Assembly (NCBI RefSeq): GCF_900111455.1
Contig: NZ_FOIE01000006.1
Location: 124,001 to 188,000, forward strand
From: Geodermatophilus poikilotrophus
GTDB lineage: Bacteria > Actinomycetota > Actinomycetes > Mycobacteriales > Geodermatophilaceae
DNA: 64,000 nt
Direction of reading: 5' to 3'
Under the pieces are notes generated by a model. It ran no database searches and had not been told where the DNA came from. It saw only the letters and a program-made list of their open reading frames with translations. The position numbers were made by a program, and so were the translations under genes. This document shows positions 28,693-39,321 of this stretch, in pieces. Position 1 is the first letter of the stretch. Each line of letters starts with the position of its first letter.

Positions 28693-28742
28693 GGACCAAC
28701 CCGTTGGCGCCGTCCCGGGCCGGCTTGGCACCCTGGTCCCCC

Positions 28743-30366
<1,624 letters not shown>

Positions 30367-30377
<11 letters not shown>

Positions 30378-31152
30378 CGGGACCTCGCTGCCCCCCACCC
30401 CCGGCCCCGTCCAGGGCACCGCGCCGGGCCGGCGACGGGCGGGGAGGGCGGGGTCCTCCTGCTGCAGCGTGGCCGGCCCCCAGGACGGCGGCGACCGCGT
30501 ACTCGGCCGTCGTCGCCAGCTCCTGCGGCGTCGCGCCGGCCGAGGACAGCGCCGGCAGCAGGTGGACGTCGGCCAGGACGTCGGCGCCGCCGGTCCAGCG
30601 CAGCGCCGCCCGGAGCGACCGCGCGCCCGACGCCGGTCCCGGCGCGCCCCCCGAGCAGCGGACGGCGACCGGGCACACGGGCGCCCCGGTGGCGACGGCG
30701 GCGGCGAGCAGGTCGGGGGAGAACCGGCCCAGCGCCGTCCCGCCGTCGGTGGGCAGCTCGGGGCGGACGAGGACCGACGTCCCCCGGGCCAGCGCCGCCG
30801 CGACGTCGGCCACGGTCGCTCGGACGCTCGGGCACGGGACGCCGGCGACGCGCTCGGGGGCGGGCGCGGCGACCACCACCCCCCGCAGCACGGTGAGCAG
30901 CACCAGCGGGTCCAGGGGCGAGGCGGAGTTCGCCACGAGCAGCAGGCCCGGCCCGGTGCGGGTGCGCGGCCAGGCCTCGGCCGGCACGTGGACGGCGACG
31001 CGCACCCCGAGGCCGGTCAGCAGGCGGGCCGCTCCGCAGACGGTCCGGCGCCGGGCGTCGCCCACCGGCGGGCGCAGCCGCTCGGCGGCCAGGACGGCGC
31101 CGGCACGCAGCAGGCGTGAGCCGTCGGTGGTCGGGCTGGACGGACGGGTCAC
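30367..31152 (-). CDS. Degenerate 1-acylglycerol-phosphate acyltransferase-like protein (PlsC fold)
   Basis: The order of segments resembles PlsC-type acyltransferases: GPGLLLVANSASPLDPLVLL in place of the usual NHxSxxD box, then a weak VLVRPELPTDGG-LGRFSPDLLAAA in place of the EGTRS/GxxxxA regions. The catalytic histidine is missing (Ser in NSASPLD), so ordinary activity is unlikely. The 261-aa chain is very rich in Ala, Val and Gly. Its last ~30 residues (GGPRPPRPSPARRGAL...) are read through an intergenic repeat (30378-30466), and its stop lies inside the end of the ABC-F gene, overlapping by 11 bp. It may be a decaying gene. Confidence 0.6.
30378..30466. repeat. Family A hairpins read as the 3' end of the PlsC-like gene
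   Basis: GGACCTCGCTGCCCCCCACC starts just after the ABC-F stop and is followed by a second unit GGCCCCGTCC...GGGCGGGGAGGGCGGGGTCCTCC. On the minus strand the whole stretch is in the reading frame of the PlsC-like gene. Confidence 0.6.
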
Positions 31153-31273
31153 GGGGGACCTCCGGCGCGCTCGGGGCCCCGGGACGGGCCCGCGTACGCC
31201 GAGCGTGGCGGCTGCAGGTGTCCGGCCGGTGACCGTCAGGGGTCCGCGGCGGGACGGTCGGCGGACGACCGCG

Positions 31274-31819
31274 TCAGGAGGGGTCCCCGAGCGCCTCGGT
31301 CAGCCCGACCGCGCTCATGCCGGCCCAGGTGTCGCCGACGTGGTGGGCCAGCACCATGAGGTCGCGCAGCTGCCCGTCCCGGTCGCGGATGTGGTCGACC
31401 AGCAGCGCCTCGCCGGTGAACCCCAGCCCGGTGAACAGGGCCAGCGCCGCACCCTGGTCGGCGACGACCTCGACGACGAGCTTGGTCAGCCCGGCCTCGA
31501 GGGCGTGCACCATGGCGTGCCTGGCCAGCTCCCCGCCCAGCCCGGAGCCGCGGCCGGCGGGCGCGACCACCAGCCGCACCTCGCCCACGTGGTCGGACCA
31601 GCCGGGCAGCCGGAGGACGGCGACGTACCCGAGCACCCGGTCGCCGTCGTCCACCGCGACCCAGCGGTCGACACCGGGCGAGCCGGCGGCCCAGCCGCGC
31701 ACGACGTCGGGGTCGGTGACGTCCTCGCGGATGAAGGTCCGGTCGCCCTCGGGCAGCTCGGCGAAGAAGCGCACCAGGGCGTCGCAGTGCGCGTCGGTCA
31801 GCGGGACGACGGTGGTCAC
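31274..31819 (-). CDS. GNAT-family N-acetyltransferase
   Basis: A 181-aa acetyl-CoA-dependent acetyltransferase. Visible parts are FFAELPEGDRTFIREDV near the N-terminus, the strand VGEVRLVVAPAGRGSGLGGEL with the acetyl-CoA loop GRGSGLG (about 90-96), and the C-terminal ALALFTGLGFTGEALL. The GTG start (31819) overlaps the phaC stop by 4 bp, so it is translated with the PHA genes. Its role in that setting is not evident; modification of an acyl-CoA enzyme is conceivable but unproven. Upstream of 31273 to 31153 nothing is seen. Confidence 0.88.
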   Translation of the reverse strand: MTTVVPLTDAHCDALVRFFAELPEGDRTFIREDVTDPDVVRGWAAGSPGVDRWVAVDDGDRVLGYVAVLRLPGWSDHVGEVRLVVAPAGRGSGLGGELARHAMVHALEAGLTKLVVEVVADQGAALALFTGLGFTGEALLVDHIRDRDGQLRDLMVLAHHVGDTWAGMSAVGLTEALGDPS

Positions 31820-32934
31820 CGGGCGTCCTGCCCGGCCGGCAGCGGCTCGCTGCGCCGCCGGAGGAAGTCGATGATCGTCGGCACGGTCGTCCGGGCCGCC
31901 GTCCGCCCGACCACCAGGCCCATGTGCCCGGCCGGGAGCCGCAGCTCGTGCTTGTCCGGGGAGCCGACCAGGTCGACCAGCGGCGCGGTCGCATCCGGCG
32001 GGACGATGTGGTCGCGGTCGGCCCGCACGGTCAGGAACGGCACCCGGACGTCGGACAGGTGCACCCGGTCGCCGCCCACCGTCAGCCGGTCGGTGACCAT
32101 CCCGTTGTCGCGCACCAGCATCCGCACCGTCTGCTCCGCGGCGGCCCCGGGGAAGGGCACGTGGTCGTCCGCCCAGCCGGTCATGGCCTGGTAGCCGGCC
32201 ACGTACTCGTCGTTCCAGAGCCGTTCCCAGAGCGTCACGTAGCGGGTCACCTCGGAGGTCGGGGTCAGTGCCCGGAAGCCCTGGACGACGACCCGCGGGG
32301 GCACGTTGCCGTCGGCGTCGAGCACGGCGGACACCTCCAGGCCGCCGACCCGGAACAGGTCGGCCAGCGGGCCCATGTGCCGGAAGTCCACCGGGGTGGC
32401 CAGCACGGTGAGGCTGCGGACCGGCGCGTCGGGGTGGTGCGCGGCGTAGAGCAGCGCGAGGTCCCCGCCGAAGCAGTACCCGAACAGGGTGACCTCCTCG
32501 GCCCCGGAGATCTCCAGGACCCGCTGCACGCCGGCCGGGATGTAGTCGTCGACGTAGTCCTCGAGGGTGTTGGCCGCGTCCCGCTCGTCCGGCTCACCCC
32601 AGTCGAGCAGGTAGACGTCGAAGCCGGCTGCCAGCAGCTGCTCGACGAAGCTGTTGCCCGGTGCCAGGTCGAGGATGTAGCTGCGGCTGACCATGCTGAA
32701 CACGATGAGCAGCGGCGGCGAGTACCGGACCCCGCCGGAGGTCTCCGGGTCGTTGCGGTAGTGCCACAGCTGCGTCCGTCCCCGCTGCCAGACGACGTCC
32801 TTGGGGGTCTGCCCGACGTTCGGCCGGGCGACCCCGCTGACCAGCCGGAGGCCGTTACGGGCGCGCAGGGCGTTGCGTTCGACGTCGCGCCGGACGCGGT
32901 CGAGGACCGTCTGCGGGCTGGGCACTGTCGACAT
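31816..32934 (-). CDS. phaC: Class III-like poly(R)-hydroxyalkanoate synthase PhaC
   Basis: It polymerises (R)-3-hydroxyacyl-CoA into polyester. The 372-aa alpha/beta hydrolase has the lipase-like box GYCFGG with catalytic Cys154, the Asp in VRADRDHIVPPD (about 304) and the His in LPAGHMGLVVG (about 334). PPLLIVFSMVSRSYILDLAP and the tryptophan motif YLLDWGEPD match class III synthases, whose catalytic subunit is about 355 aa and needs PhaE. GAGGAG lies 5 bases before ATG 32934. The start lies inside the upstream PhaE-like gene (80-bp overlap), and an acyl-CoA ligase and an SDR follow on. Confidence 0.92.
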   Translation of the reverse strand: MSTVPSPQTVLDRVRRDVERNALRARNGLRLVSGVARPNVGQTPKDVVWQRGRTQLWHYRNDPETSGGVRYSPPLLIVFSMVSRSYILDLAPGNSFVEQLLAAGFDVYLLDWGEPDERDAANTLEDYVDDYIPAGVQRVLEISGAEEVTLFGYCFGGDLALLYAAHHPDAPVRSLTVLATPVDFRHMGPLADLFRVGGLEVSAVLDADGNVPPRVVVQGFRALTPTSEVTRYVTLWERLWNDEYVAGYQAMTGWADDHVPFPGAAAEQTVRMLVRDNGMVTDRLTVGGDRVHLSDVRVPFLTVRADRDHIVPPDATAPLVDLVGSPDKHELRLPAGHMGLVVGRTAARTTVPTIIDFLRRRSEPLPAGQDAR

Positions 32935-33241
32935 CGGTCTCCTCGGGGGTGCGGCGGCGCTCCGCCTCGAGTTGCAGGGTCAGCCGGCGGACCTCGCGGT
33001 CCAGCGCGCCGACCTGGGCGCGGAGCCGGCTCACGTCGGTCCCGGCCGGCAGGTCGATCAGGTGCCAGAAGCGGGTCGTGGCCCCGCGCGCGGTGTCGCG
33101 GGCCAGGGTCACCGCCCGGCGGGTCAGGGCCGCACCGACCGCGAAGGTCTCGGTGCGGACGAACTCCTCGGCGCGCGGGGTGACGCGCCGCTCGACGGCG
33201 TCGAAGGCCTGCCGCCACAGCGGCGGGCTGGGGTCTGCCAC
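32855..33241 (-). CDS. PhaE-like small subunit of PHA synthase (putative)
   Basis: A 128-aa protein preceding and overlapping phaC by 80 bases. It has RVTPRAEEFVRTETFAVGAA, then a predicted coiled coil VSRLRAQVGALDREVRRLTLQLEAE (broken here: VSRLRAQVGALDRE and VRRLTLQLEAE, about 68-95). An Arg/Pro-rich tail follows. Such a short helical protein beside a class III PhaC is expected to be a partner or phasin, but the sequence is too short of motifs to prove it. GTG/ATG choice at 33241 (GTGGCAGACCCC) follows a GGGAGAG ribosome binding site. Confidence 0.6.
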   Translation of the reverse strand: MADPSPPLWRQAFDAVERRVTPRAEEFVRTETFAVGAALTRRAVTLARDTARGATTRFWHLIDLPAGTDVSRLRAQVGALDREVRRLTLQLEAERRRTPEETDVDSAQPADGPRPRPARRRTQRPARP

Positions 33242-33324
33242 GGTTGCTCTCCCTGGGCTCGGGCCGGACGGGGTCAGGTGGACGCGGTCAGGTGGACGGG
33301 GTCACACCGGCGCCCCCGGCTGCC

Positions 33325-34824
33325 TCACCCCGCCACCTCGGCGGGGACCTCGACGGCGCGGCGGAGGATCTCGCCGGTGGGGCCCTTCGGCAGGGACTCG
33401 ACCAGCCAGACGTGCCGCGGGTACTTGTAGGCGGCCACCCGCTCCTTGACCCAGGCCTGCAGCTCGCCGGCGTCGACCTGCGTGCCGGGCTTGAGCGCGA
33501 CCGCGGCGGCGACCTCCTCGCCGAGGTCGGGGTGGGGGACGCCGACGCACGCCGCCTCGGCGACCGCGGGGTGCTCGTAGAGCGCCTCCTCGATCTCCCG
33601 CGGGTAGACGTTGTAGCCCCCGCGGATGATCATCTCCTTCTTGCGGTCGACGATCGCGTAGTAGCCGTCCTCGTCCCGCCGGGCCAGGTCACCGGTGCGG
33701 AACCAGCCGTCCGGGATGGCCTTCGCCGTCTCCTCCGGCTTGCCCCAGTAGCCCTTCATGACGTTCTCGCCGCGGATCGCGATCTCCCCGACGTCGCCGT
33801 CGGCCACGTCGCGGCCCTCGTCGTCCACCAGCCGCATCTCCACGCCGCGGATCGGCGTCCCGATGGTCCCGGGCCTGCGCTCGGCGTGCGGGTGGTTGAA
33901 CGAGGCGACCGGGGAGGTCTCGGAGAGGCCGTACCCCTCCAGGACGATGCAGCCGAAGGCCTCCTCGAAGCCGCGCATGACCTCGACCGGCATCGCCGAG
34001 CCGCCGGAGACGCACAGGCGCAGGCTGGAGACGTCGTACCGGTCCCGGTCGGCCTGGTGCAGCATCGCCGCGAACATCGTCGGCACGCCCTCGAAGACGG
34101 TCACCCGGTCCCGCTCGACGACCGACAACGCCTTCGCACCGTCGAAGCGGGGGAGCAGGGTCAGGCAGGCCCCGGACAGGACGCCGGCGTTGAGCGCGCA
34201 GGTCAGCCCGAAGACGTGGAACAGCGGCAGGCACCCCATGATCACGTCGTCCGGCGTGCCCTCCAGCAGGGTCTCCTGCGTGGTGCGCGCGTTGCCGCTC
34301 AGGTTGGCGTGGGTCAGCTCGGCACCCTTCGGCGGGCCGGTGGTCCCCGAGGTGTAGAGGATGACCGCGGCATCCCGGTCCTCCCGCGGCTCGAGCTCCC
34401 CGCTGCCGGCCCCGCCCAGCGTCGCGCCGGCGTCGACCGGGCCGACGGTCACCGCGTCGATGCCCACGGCCGCCGCGGCCTCGGTGGCCGCGTCGGCGAT
34501 CGAGTCCAGCGCGACGACGATCCGGGCGCCGGAGTCGCGCAGGTAGTACTCGACCTCGCGCGCCTTCAGCAACGGGTTCATCGGGACGACGGCGGCCCCG
34601 GCGGTCAGCGCGCCGTAGAAGACGACCGGGAAGCTCAGCACGTTCGGCAGGACCATCCCCACCCGGTCGCCGGGCTGCACGCCCCGTGCCCGCAGTCCCG
34701 CGGCCACGGCGGCCGCGGCGTCGCGGAAGCCGTCGTAGGTCAGCACGGCGTCGTCCATGCGCAGTGCCGGCCGGTCGCCGTGCTGCGCCGCGGTGTCGAG
34801 CAGGTGTTGTGCCAGGTTGGCCAC
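33325..34824 (-). CDS. Long-chain-fatty-acid--CoA ligase (FadD type)
   Basis: It activates a carboxylic acid to its CoA thioester through an acyl-adenylate. The 499-aa chain has the AMP-binding signature [20 protein letters not shown] (about 160-179), the [14 protein letters not shown] motif (about 300), [15 protein letters not shown] (about 375-389) and the C-terminal lysine region [15 protein letters not shown] with the catalytic Lys. Its start is GTG 34824 after GGAGG. It lies upstream of the PHA genes on the same strand (83-bp gap containing a short tandem GGTCAGGTGGAC repeat), so it may supply acyl-CoA for polyester or lipid synthesis. Confidence 0.94.
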   Translation of the reverse strand: MANLAQHLLDTAAQHGDRPALRMDDAVLTYDGFRDAAAAVAAGLRARGVQPGDRVGMVLPNVLSFPVVFYGALTAGAAVVPMNPLLKAREVEYYLRDSGARIVVALDSIADAATEAAAAVGIDAVTVGPVDAGATLGGAGSGELEPREDRDAAVILYTSGTTGPPKGAELTHANLSGNARTTQETLLEGTPDDVIMGCLPLFHVFGLTCALNAGVLSGACLTLLPRFDGAKALSVVERDRVTVFEGVPTMFAAMLHQADRDRYDVSSLRLCVSGGSAMPVEVMRGFEEAFGCIVLEGYGLSETSPVASFNHPHAERRPGTIGTPIRGVEMRLVDDEGRDVADGDVGEIAIRGENVMKGYWGKPEETAKAIPDGWFRTGDLARRDEDGYYAIVDRKKEMIIRGGYNVYPREIEEALYEHPAVAEAACVGVPHPDLGEEVAAAVALKPGTQVDAGELQAWVKERVAAYKYPRHVWLVESLPKGPTGEILRRAVEVPAEVAG

Positions 34825-34977
34825 GGGTCCTCCCCACCGATCCGGATCGGGTGCGCCCCCTACCCGTCAGGGATGTGGTCTACCCCACGGACCGGGAGGT
34901 CGCGGGTCGGGGCCGCGGGTGGCGGGCCGGCCGCCGGAGCGACAGGCTCAGGGCCCACGACGACGACGGGAGCGCAC

Positions 34978-35748
34978 GTGACGGACAGGACGGTCCTCGA
35001 CATGTTCCGGCTGGACGGCCGGGTGGCCATCGTGACGGGGGCGTCGTCCGGCCTCGGCGCGGTGTTCGCCCGCGCGCTGGCCGAGGCCGGCGCCGACGTC
35101 GCGCTGGGCGCCCGCCGCGAGGACCGGCTGGGCGACACCCGCGCGGCCGTGGAGGCGGCCGGACGGCGGGCGATCACCGTGCGCACCGACGTCTCCCGGC
35201 CCGAGGACTGCCAGGGCCTGGTGGACGCCACCGTGGCCGAGTTCGGGAGGGTCGACGTCCTGGTGAACAACGCGGGCGTCGGCACGGCCGTGCCGGCCAC
35301 CCGGGAGACCCCGGAGCAGTTCCGCTCGGTGATCGACGTGAACCTCAACGGCTGCTACTGGATGGCGCAGGCCTGCGCGCGGGTCATGCAGCCGGGCAGC
35401 TCGATCGTCAACATCTCGAGCATCCTCGGGCTGACCACGGCCGGGCTGCCGCAGGCGGCCTACGCGGCGAGCAAGGCCGGCCTGATCGGGCTCACCCGCG
35501 ACCTGGCGCAGCAGTGGACCGGCCGCAAGGGCATCCGGGTGAACGCGCTGGCCCCGGGCTTCTTCGAGTCGGAGATGACCGACCAGTACCCCGAGGGCTA
35601 CATCGAGGGTCAGATGACCCGCGTGCTGGCCGGCCGCAAGGGCGACCCCGTGGAGCTGGCCGCCGCGCTGGTCTTCCTGGTCAGCGACGCCGGCGGGTAC
35701 GTGACCGGGACGACGCTGCCGGTCGAGGGCGGGCTGCTCACCAGCTGA
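34978..35748 (+). CDS. Short-chain dehydrogenase/reductase, beta-ketoacyl reductase-like
   Basis: An NAD(P)-dependent oxidoreductase of 256 aa. The dinucleotide loop is TGASSGLGAVFARAL (about 19-33), the NNAG motif is LVNNAGVG (about 96), and the catalytic set is Ser in VNISSILG (about 145), Tyr-x3-Lys in YAASKAG (about 161-167) and Asn upstream. The C-terminal GGYVTGTTLPVEGG is standard. It resembles FabG/PhaB-type acetoacetyl-CoA reductases, and its position divergent from fadD-phaC makes a role in 3-hydroxyacyl-CoA supply plausible. GTG 34978 follows GGGAGC. Confidence 0.93.
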   Translation: MTDRTVLDMFRLDGRVAIVTGASSGLGAVFARALAEAGADVALGARREDRLGDTRAAVEAAGRRAITVRTDVSRPEDCQGLVDATVAEFGRVDVLVNNAGVGTAVPATRETPEQFRSVIDVNLNGCYWMAQACARVMQPGSSIVNISSILGLTTAGLPQAAYAASKAGLIGLTRDLAQQWTGRKGIRVNALAPGFFESEMTDQYPEGYIEGQMTRVLAGRKGDPVELAAALVFLVSDAGGYVTGTTLPVEGGLLTS

Positions 35749-35866
35749 CCGCCGCTCCTCCCGGGGTGCCCGTGGTCACCGGTGGCTGGCTCCCCGACAC
35801 GCAGATGGTGGCAGCCACCTGCCGATGATCCCCCCGGATCGACGTCACGAGAGCCGCCCGGACGCA

Positions 35867-35900
35867 CGAGAGGCCCCGCCGCGGACGGCGGGGCCTCTCG
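35867..35900. terminator. Terminator of tRNA-Arg (and of the SDR gene)
   Basis: Perfect 15-bp stem CGAGAGGCCCCGCCG (35867-35881) with CGGCGGGGCCTCTCG (35886-35900), loop CGGA. It lies 8 bases beyond the 3' end of the tRNA. Confidence 0.88.
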
Positions 35901-35908
35901 GTGCTGGG

Positions 35909-35980
35909 TGCCCCCGGCAGGATTCGAACCTGCGCACCCGCCTCCGGAGGGCGGTGCTCTATCCCCTGAGCTACGGGGGC
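35909..35980 (-). tRNA. tRNA-Arg (anticodon CCG)
   Basis: A 72-nt cloverleaf on the minus strand. The acceptor stem is GCCCCCG pairing with CGGGGGC, the D arm GCTC...GAGC, the anticodon stem CCGCC/GGCGG with loop CTCCGGA (anticodon CCG, reading CGG), a 4-nt variable loop GTGC, and the T arm GCAGG-TTCGAAT-CCTGC. The discriminator is A; CCA is not encoded. Confidence 0.95.
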
Positions 35981-36038
35981 TCTGCGGTGGGGCGTCGTAG
36001 AACCTACCAGCCCCGCCGCGGCGTCCCGAGGGCGGTGC

Positions 36039-36692
36039 TCAGGGCGCGGGGAGCGGGGTGCCGCCGCGGGCGGTGAGCATCCGCTCCATCGTCGTCACCT
36101 CCGCCGCCTGGGTCTCGGCGATGGTGCCGGCCAGCCCCGCGACGGCGGGCACACCGGCGTGCTCGGCGGCGTACTGCGCCATCTCGAAGCCGCCCTGGTG
36201 GTGCCGGATCATCAGCCGCAGGAACTCCACGTCGAACCCGGTGCCCGACAGGTCGCGCAGCCGGGCCAGCTCCTCGTCGGTGGCCATCCCCGGCATCAGC
36301 CCGCCGTCCGCCGCGCCCGTGTCGTGCCCGCCGTGCCCCTCGGCGGAGGCCATCCAGGCCATGGTGTCCCCGCCGGTCGGCGGCAGGCCCCACAGCGCCA
36401 GCCAGCCCTGCATCCGCCCCACCTGGTTCTGCTGGGTCTCGGCGATGTCGAACGCGAGCTGGCGGACCTCCGGGTCGGTGCTCCGCTCCGGTGCCAGGTT
36501 GGCCATCTCCACGCCCTGCAGGTGGTGCCGGGACATGTCGCGGGCGAACCCGGCCGCCACGGAGTCCGCCGTCGGTGCCGGCTCGCCCCGGCCCAGGCCG
36601 AGTCCCACCGCGGCGCCCCCGCCGATCAGGACCAGCCCGACGGCGATGACCGCCAGCAGGGCCGCCCGCAGCGGGCTGCGCGCGGGGGTCAC
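36039..36692 (-). CDS. DUF305 domain protein
   Basis: An exported or membrane-anchored four-helix-bundle protein. The 217-aa chain has a transmembrane or signal segment (LRAALLAVIAVGLVLIGGGA, about 10-29). Two DUF305 halves follow, each with a His-rich metal-like helix: FARDMSRHHLQGVEMANLA (about 48-66) and FLRLMIRHHQGGFEMAQYAA (about 150-169). A short GHGGHDTG sits between them. The ferritin-like pattern suggests metal binding but the function is unknown. The GTG start (36692) overlaps the DUF3105 stop by 4 bp. Confidence 0.9.
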   Translation of the reverse strand: MTPARSPLRAALLAVIAVGLVLIGGGAAVGLGLGRGEPAPTADSVAAGFARDMSRHHLQGVEMANLAPERSTDPEVRQLAFDIAETQQNQVGRMQGWLALWGLPPTGGDTMAWMASAEGHGGHDTGAADGGLMPGMATDEELARLRDLSGTGFDVEFLRLMIRHHQGGFEMAQYAAEHAGVPAVAGLAGTIAETQAAEVTTMERMLTARGGTPLPAP

Positions 36693-37468
36693 GGAGCGCC
36701 GGTCTCGGCCCCGGCCGTCGGCGTGGTCGGGGCGTCGGTCGTCATCGACCCGGCGCCGCGGCTGCCGTCGCCCACGACCAGCGGGTCGCTGATGAACTGC
36801 GGGTTCTCGCAGCTGGCGCCCGGCTCCGGGTAGAACTCCTGGTTGTAGGTCAGGAAGTCGGCGAACTGCTCGATCCGCGGGTCGTCGGCCGAGTCGACCT
36901 TCAGCTGGTGGTTCCAGGACTGCAGGCTGATCGGGGAGTCCTGGCCGGGGTTGGGGGAGACCATCCGGCCGGACTCGTCGGCGAACGCGGTGAGCGTGTC
37001 CAGCGCGTCCCCGCTGACGACCGCGGGGTCGTAGGTGATCCAGACGGCGCCGTGCTCGAGGCTGTGGACGGCGTTCTCCTGCCGGACCGGCACGTCGTAG
37101 ACGGTGCCGGTGCAGTCGGCCCACTCGCCGTCGTGCGGACCGCCGACCGGCGGGGACTGCTCGTAGGTGACCGGGGTCGTCACGTGCTCCTGGCCGGCGG
37201 CGTAGCCGAAGGTCTGGACGCCGGCGATCTCGTCGACGGCGTCGACCCGGTTCTCCTCGGCCTCGTTGACCTGCAGGACGGCGTAGGTGAGGACGGCGGC
37301 GGCGAACACCAGGACGGCGACGGCGGCGGCGATCAGCCCCCACGGCCGCTGCGGGGTGACGACGTTCGTCACCGGCGGGCGCGTGCGCCCACCCCGCCCG
37401 CCGCCCGCGCCCGACCGGCTCGCTCCGCCGCTCGTGCGACCGGTCCCGGGTGTGCGGTCCTTGGCCAA
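36689..37468 (-). CDS. DUF3105 domain protein
   Basis: A 259-aa membrane-anchored protein. A basic Gly/Arg-rich N-terminus (1-42) is followed by a single membrane span (LIAAAVAVLVFAAAVLTYAV, about 47-66). An exported domain of unknown function has PPVGGPHDGEWADCTGTVYD, VRQENAVHSLEHGAVWITYD with conserved His residues (about 135-154), and a late Cys. The start TTG 37468 is chosen because GAGGAGAGGCC lies just upstream and the frame further upstream has no other start with a ribosome binding site. A TAGACT box for this strand is at 37568-37563. DUF305 and DUF3105 genes commonly occur as a pair. Confidence 0.88.
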   Translation of the reverse strand: MAKDRTPGTGRTSGGASRSGAGGGRGGRTRPPVTNVVTPQRPWGLIAAAVAVLVFAAAVLTYAVLQVNEAEENRVDAVDEIAGVQTFGYAAGQEHVTTPVTYEQSPPVGGPHDGEWADCTGTVYDVPVRQENAVHSLEHGAVWITYDPAVVSGDALDTLTAFADESGRMVSPNPGQDSPISLQSWNHQLKVDSADDPRIEQFADFLTYNQEFYPEPGASCENPQFISDPLVVGDGSRGAGSMTTDAPTTPTAGAETGAP

Positions 37469-37647
37469 GGCCTCTCCTCTGGTGCTCGGTGTCCTCGCCG
37501 GTCGCGTCCGTGCGCGTGCCGGTGCGCCACGCGACGACTCCTGCGCGGCGGTTCCGGGCGCCGAGTCTAGGTGCGCGAGGTGAACGCCCCCTGGGAGCGA
37601 GGGGGAGAGGGTGAGGAAGCCCGCACGGGACGCGGACGCCCGGTCAG

Positions 37648-37653
37648 TACGCT
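37648..37653 (+). promoter_or_regulatory. Leaderless -10 box of argS
   Basis: TACGCT ends exactly 6 bases before the argS GTG (37660), so transcription should start on the start codon. No ribosome binding site is present. Confidence 0.6.
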
Positions 37654-37659
37654 CGTGCG

Positions 37660-39321
37660 GTGACACCCGAGCAGCTGCAGGCCGTCGTACGCACCGCCGT
37701 CGGCGCGGTCGTCGAGCGAGGCGCGCTGCCCGTCGAGGTGCCCGCCGAGGTCGTCGTCGAGCGCCCGAAGAACCCGGAGCACGGCGACTACGCCACCAAC
37801 GTGGCGCTCCGCCTGGCCAAGCCGGCCGGGCGCCCGCCGCGCGAGGTGGCCGGGCTGCTCGCCGAGGAGCTGCGGGCGCACCCGGGCATCGCCTCCGTCG
37901 ACGTCGCGGGCCCCGGCTTCCTCAACATCACCCTGGCGCAGGGCGCGCTCGGCAGGATCGCCGTCGACGCGGTCACCACCGGTCCCACCTACGGGCACAC
38001 CGGCACCCTCGCCGGGCAGCGGCTCAACCTGGAGTTCGTCTCGGCCAACCCGACTGGCCCGGTGCACATCGGCGGCACCCGCTGGGCAGCCGTCGGCGAC
38101 GCCCTGGGGCGGCTGCTGGAGGCCAGTGGCGCCGCGGTGACGCGGGAGTACTACTTCAACGACGCCGGGGCGCAGATCGACCGCTTCGCCCGCAGCCTGA
38201 TGGCCGCCGCAGCCGGCCGCCCGGTCCCCGGGGACGGCTACGCCGGCGACTACATCGGCGAGATCGCGACCCAGGTCGTGGCGGCCGAACCGGGCGTGCT
38301 CGAGCTGCCCGAGGAGCAGCAGCAGGAGCGCTTCCGCGAGCGCGGCGTCGAGCTGATGTTCGCCGAGATCAAGCGGACGCTCGCCGCGTTCGGCGTCGAG
38401 TTCGACGTCTACTTCAGCGAGCGCACGCTGCACGAGACCGGCGCGCTGGAGAAGGCGATTGCCCGGCTGCGGGAGAACGGCCACGTCTACGAGGCCGACG
38501 GTGCCACCTGGCTGCGCACCACCGACTTCGGTGACGACAAGGACCGGCCCCTGGTCAAGAGCGACGGCGACCCGACCTACTTCGCCGCCGACTGCGCCTA
38601 CTACCTGGACAAGCGCTCCCGGGGCTTCGACAAGGTAGTGATCATGCTCGGCGCCGACCACGCCGGGTACGTCGGCCGGTACCGGGCGCTGGTCGCCGCG
38701 GTCGGCGACGACCCCGACGCCAACCTGGAGATCCTGCTCGGCCAGCTGGTCAACCTGGTCCGCGACGGCGAGCCGGTGCGGATGAGCAAGCGGGCCGGCA
38801 CCGTCGTCCTGCTCGAGGACCTCGTGGAGGCCGTCGGCGCGGACGCCGCCCGCTACGCGCTGGCCCGGGCCTCGGTCGACCAGCAGATCGACCTGGACCT
38901 CGACCTGTGGAGCCGGCAGACCAACGACAACCCGGTCTTCTACGTCCAGTACGCGCACGCGCGCATCTCCTCGGTGCTGCGCAACGCCGCCGACCTCGGG
39001 GTGGTGCTGGGGGACCCGGGGGACGTCGACGTCGCGCAGCTGACCCACGAGCGGGAGAACACGCTCCTCCGCGCCATCGGGGAGTTCCCGCGGGTGCTGA
39101 CGTCGGCCGCGGAGCTGCGCGCCCCGCACCGGGTCGCCCGGTACCTGGAGGAGCTGGCCGGCACCTACCACCGCTTCTACGACTCCTGCCGGGTGCTGCC
39201 CCGCGGCGACGAGGAGACGACCCCGCTGGCCGTCGCCCGGCTGTGGCTGTGCGCGGCGACCGCCGTGGTGCTGCGCAACGGCCTCGGCGTGCTCGGCGTG
39301 AGCGCACCGGAGCGGATGTGA
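37660..39321 (+). CDS. argS: Arginyl-tRNA synthetase
   Basis: It charges tRNA-Arg. The 553-aa class I enzyme has the N-terminal Add-1 domain, the HIGH motif as [20 protein letters not shown] (about 129-148), the KMSK-like loop [16 protein letters not shown] (about 374) and the anticodon-binding C-terminus with [19 protein letters not shown]. Length and domain order are standard. It opens the operon argS-lysA-hom-thrC-thrB through successive 4-bp overlaps. A tRNA-Arg gene lies 1.7 kb upstream. Confidence 0.97.
   Translation: MTPEQLQAVVRTAVGAVVERGALPVEVPAEVVVERPKNPEHGDYATNVALRLAKPAGRPPREVAGLLAEELRAHPGIASVDVAGPGFLNITLAQGALGRIAVDAVTTGPTYGHTGTLAGQRLNLEFVSANPTGPVHIGGTRWAAVGDALGRLLEASGAAVTREYYFNDAGAQIDRFARSLMAAAAGRPVPGDGYAGDYIGEIATQVVAAEPGVLELPEEQQQERFRERGVELMFAEIKRTLAAFGVEFDVYFSERTLHETGALEKAIARLRENGHVYEADGATWLRTTDFGDDKDRPLVKSDGDPTYFAADCAYYLDKRSRGFDKVVIMLGADHAGYVGRYRALVAAVGDDPDANLEILLGQLVNLVRDGEPVRMSKRAGTVVLLEDLVEAVGADAARYALARASVDQQIDLDLDLWSRQTNDNPVFYVQYAHARISSVLRNAADLGVVLGDPGDVDVAQLTHERENTLLRAIGEFPRVLTSAAELRAPHRVARYLEELAGTYHRFYDSCRVLPRGDEETTPLAVARLWLCAATAVVLRNGLGVLGVSAPERM

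Noticed and set aside
34838-34847. GATCCGGATC palindrome between fadD and the SDR gene
   Set aside because: Too short and common at this GC content to be called an operator without more copies.
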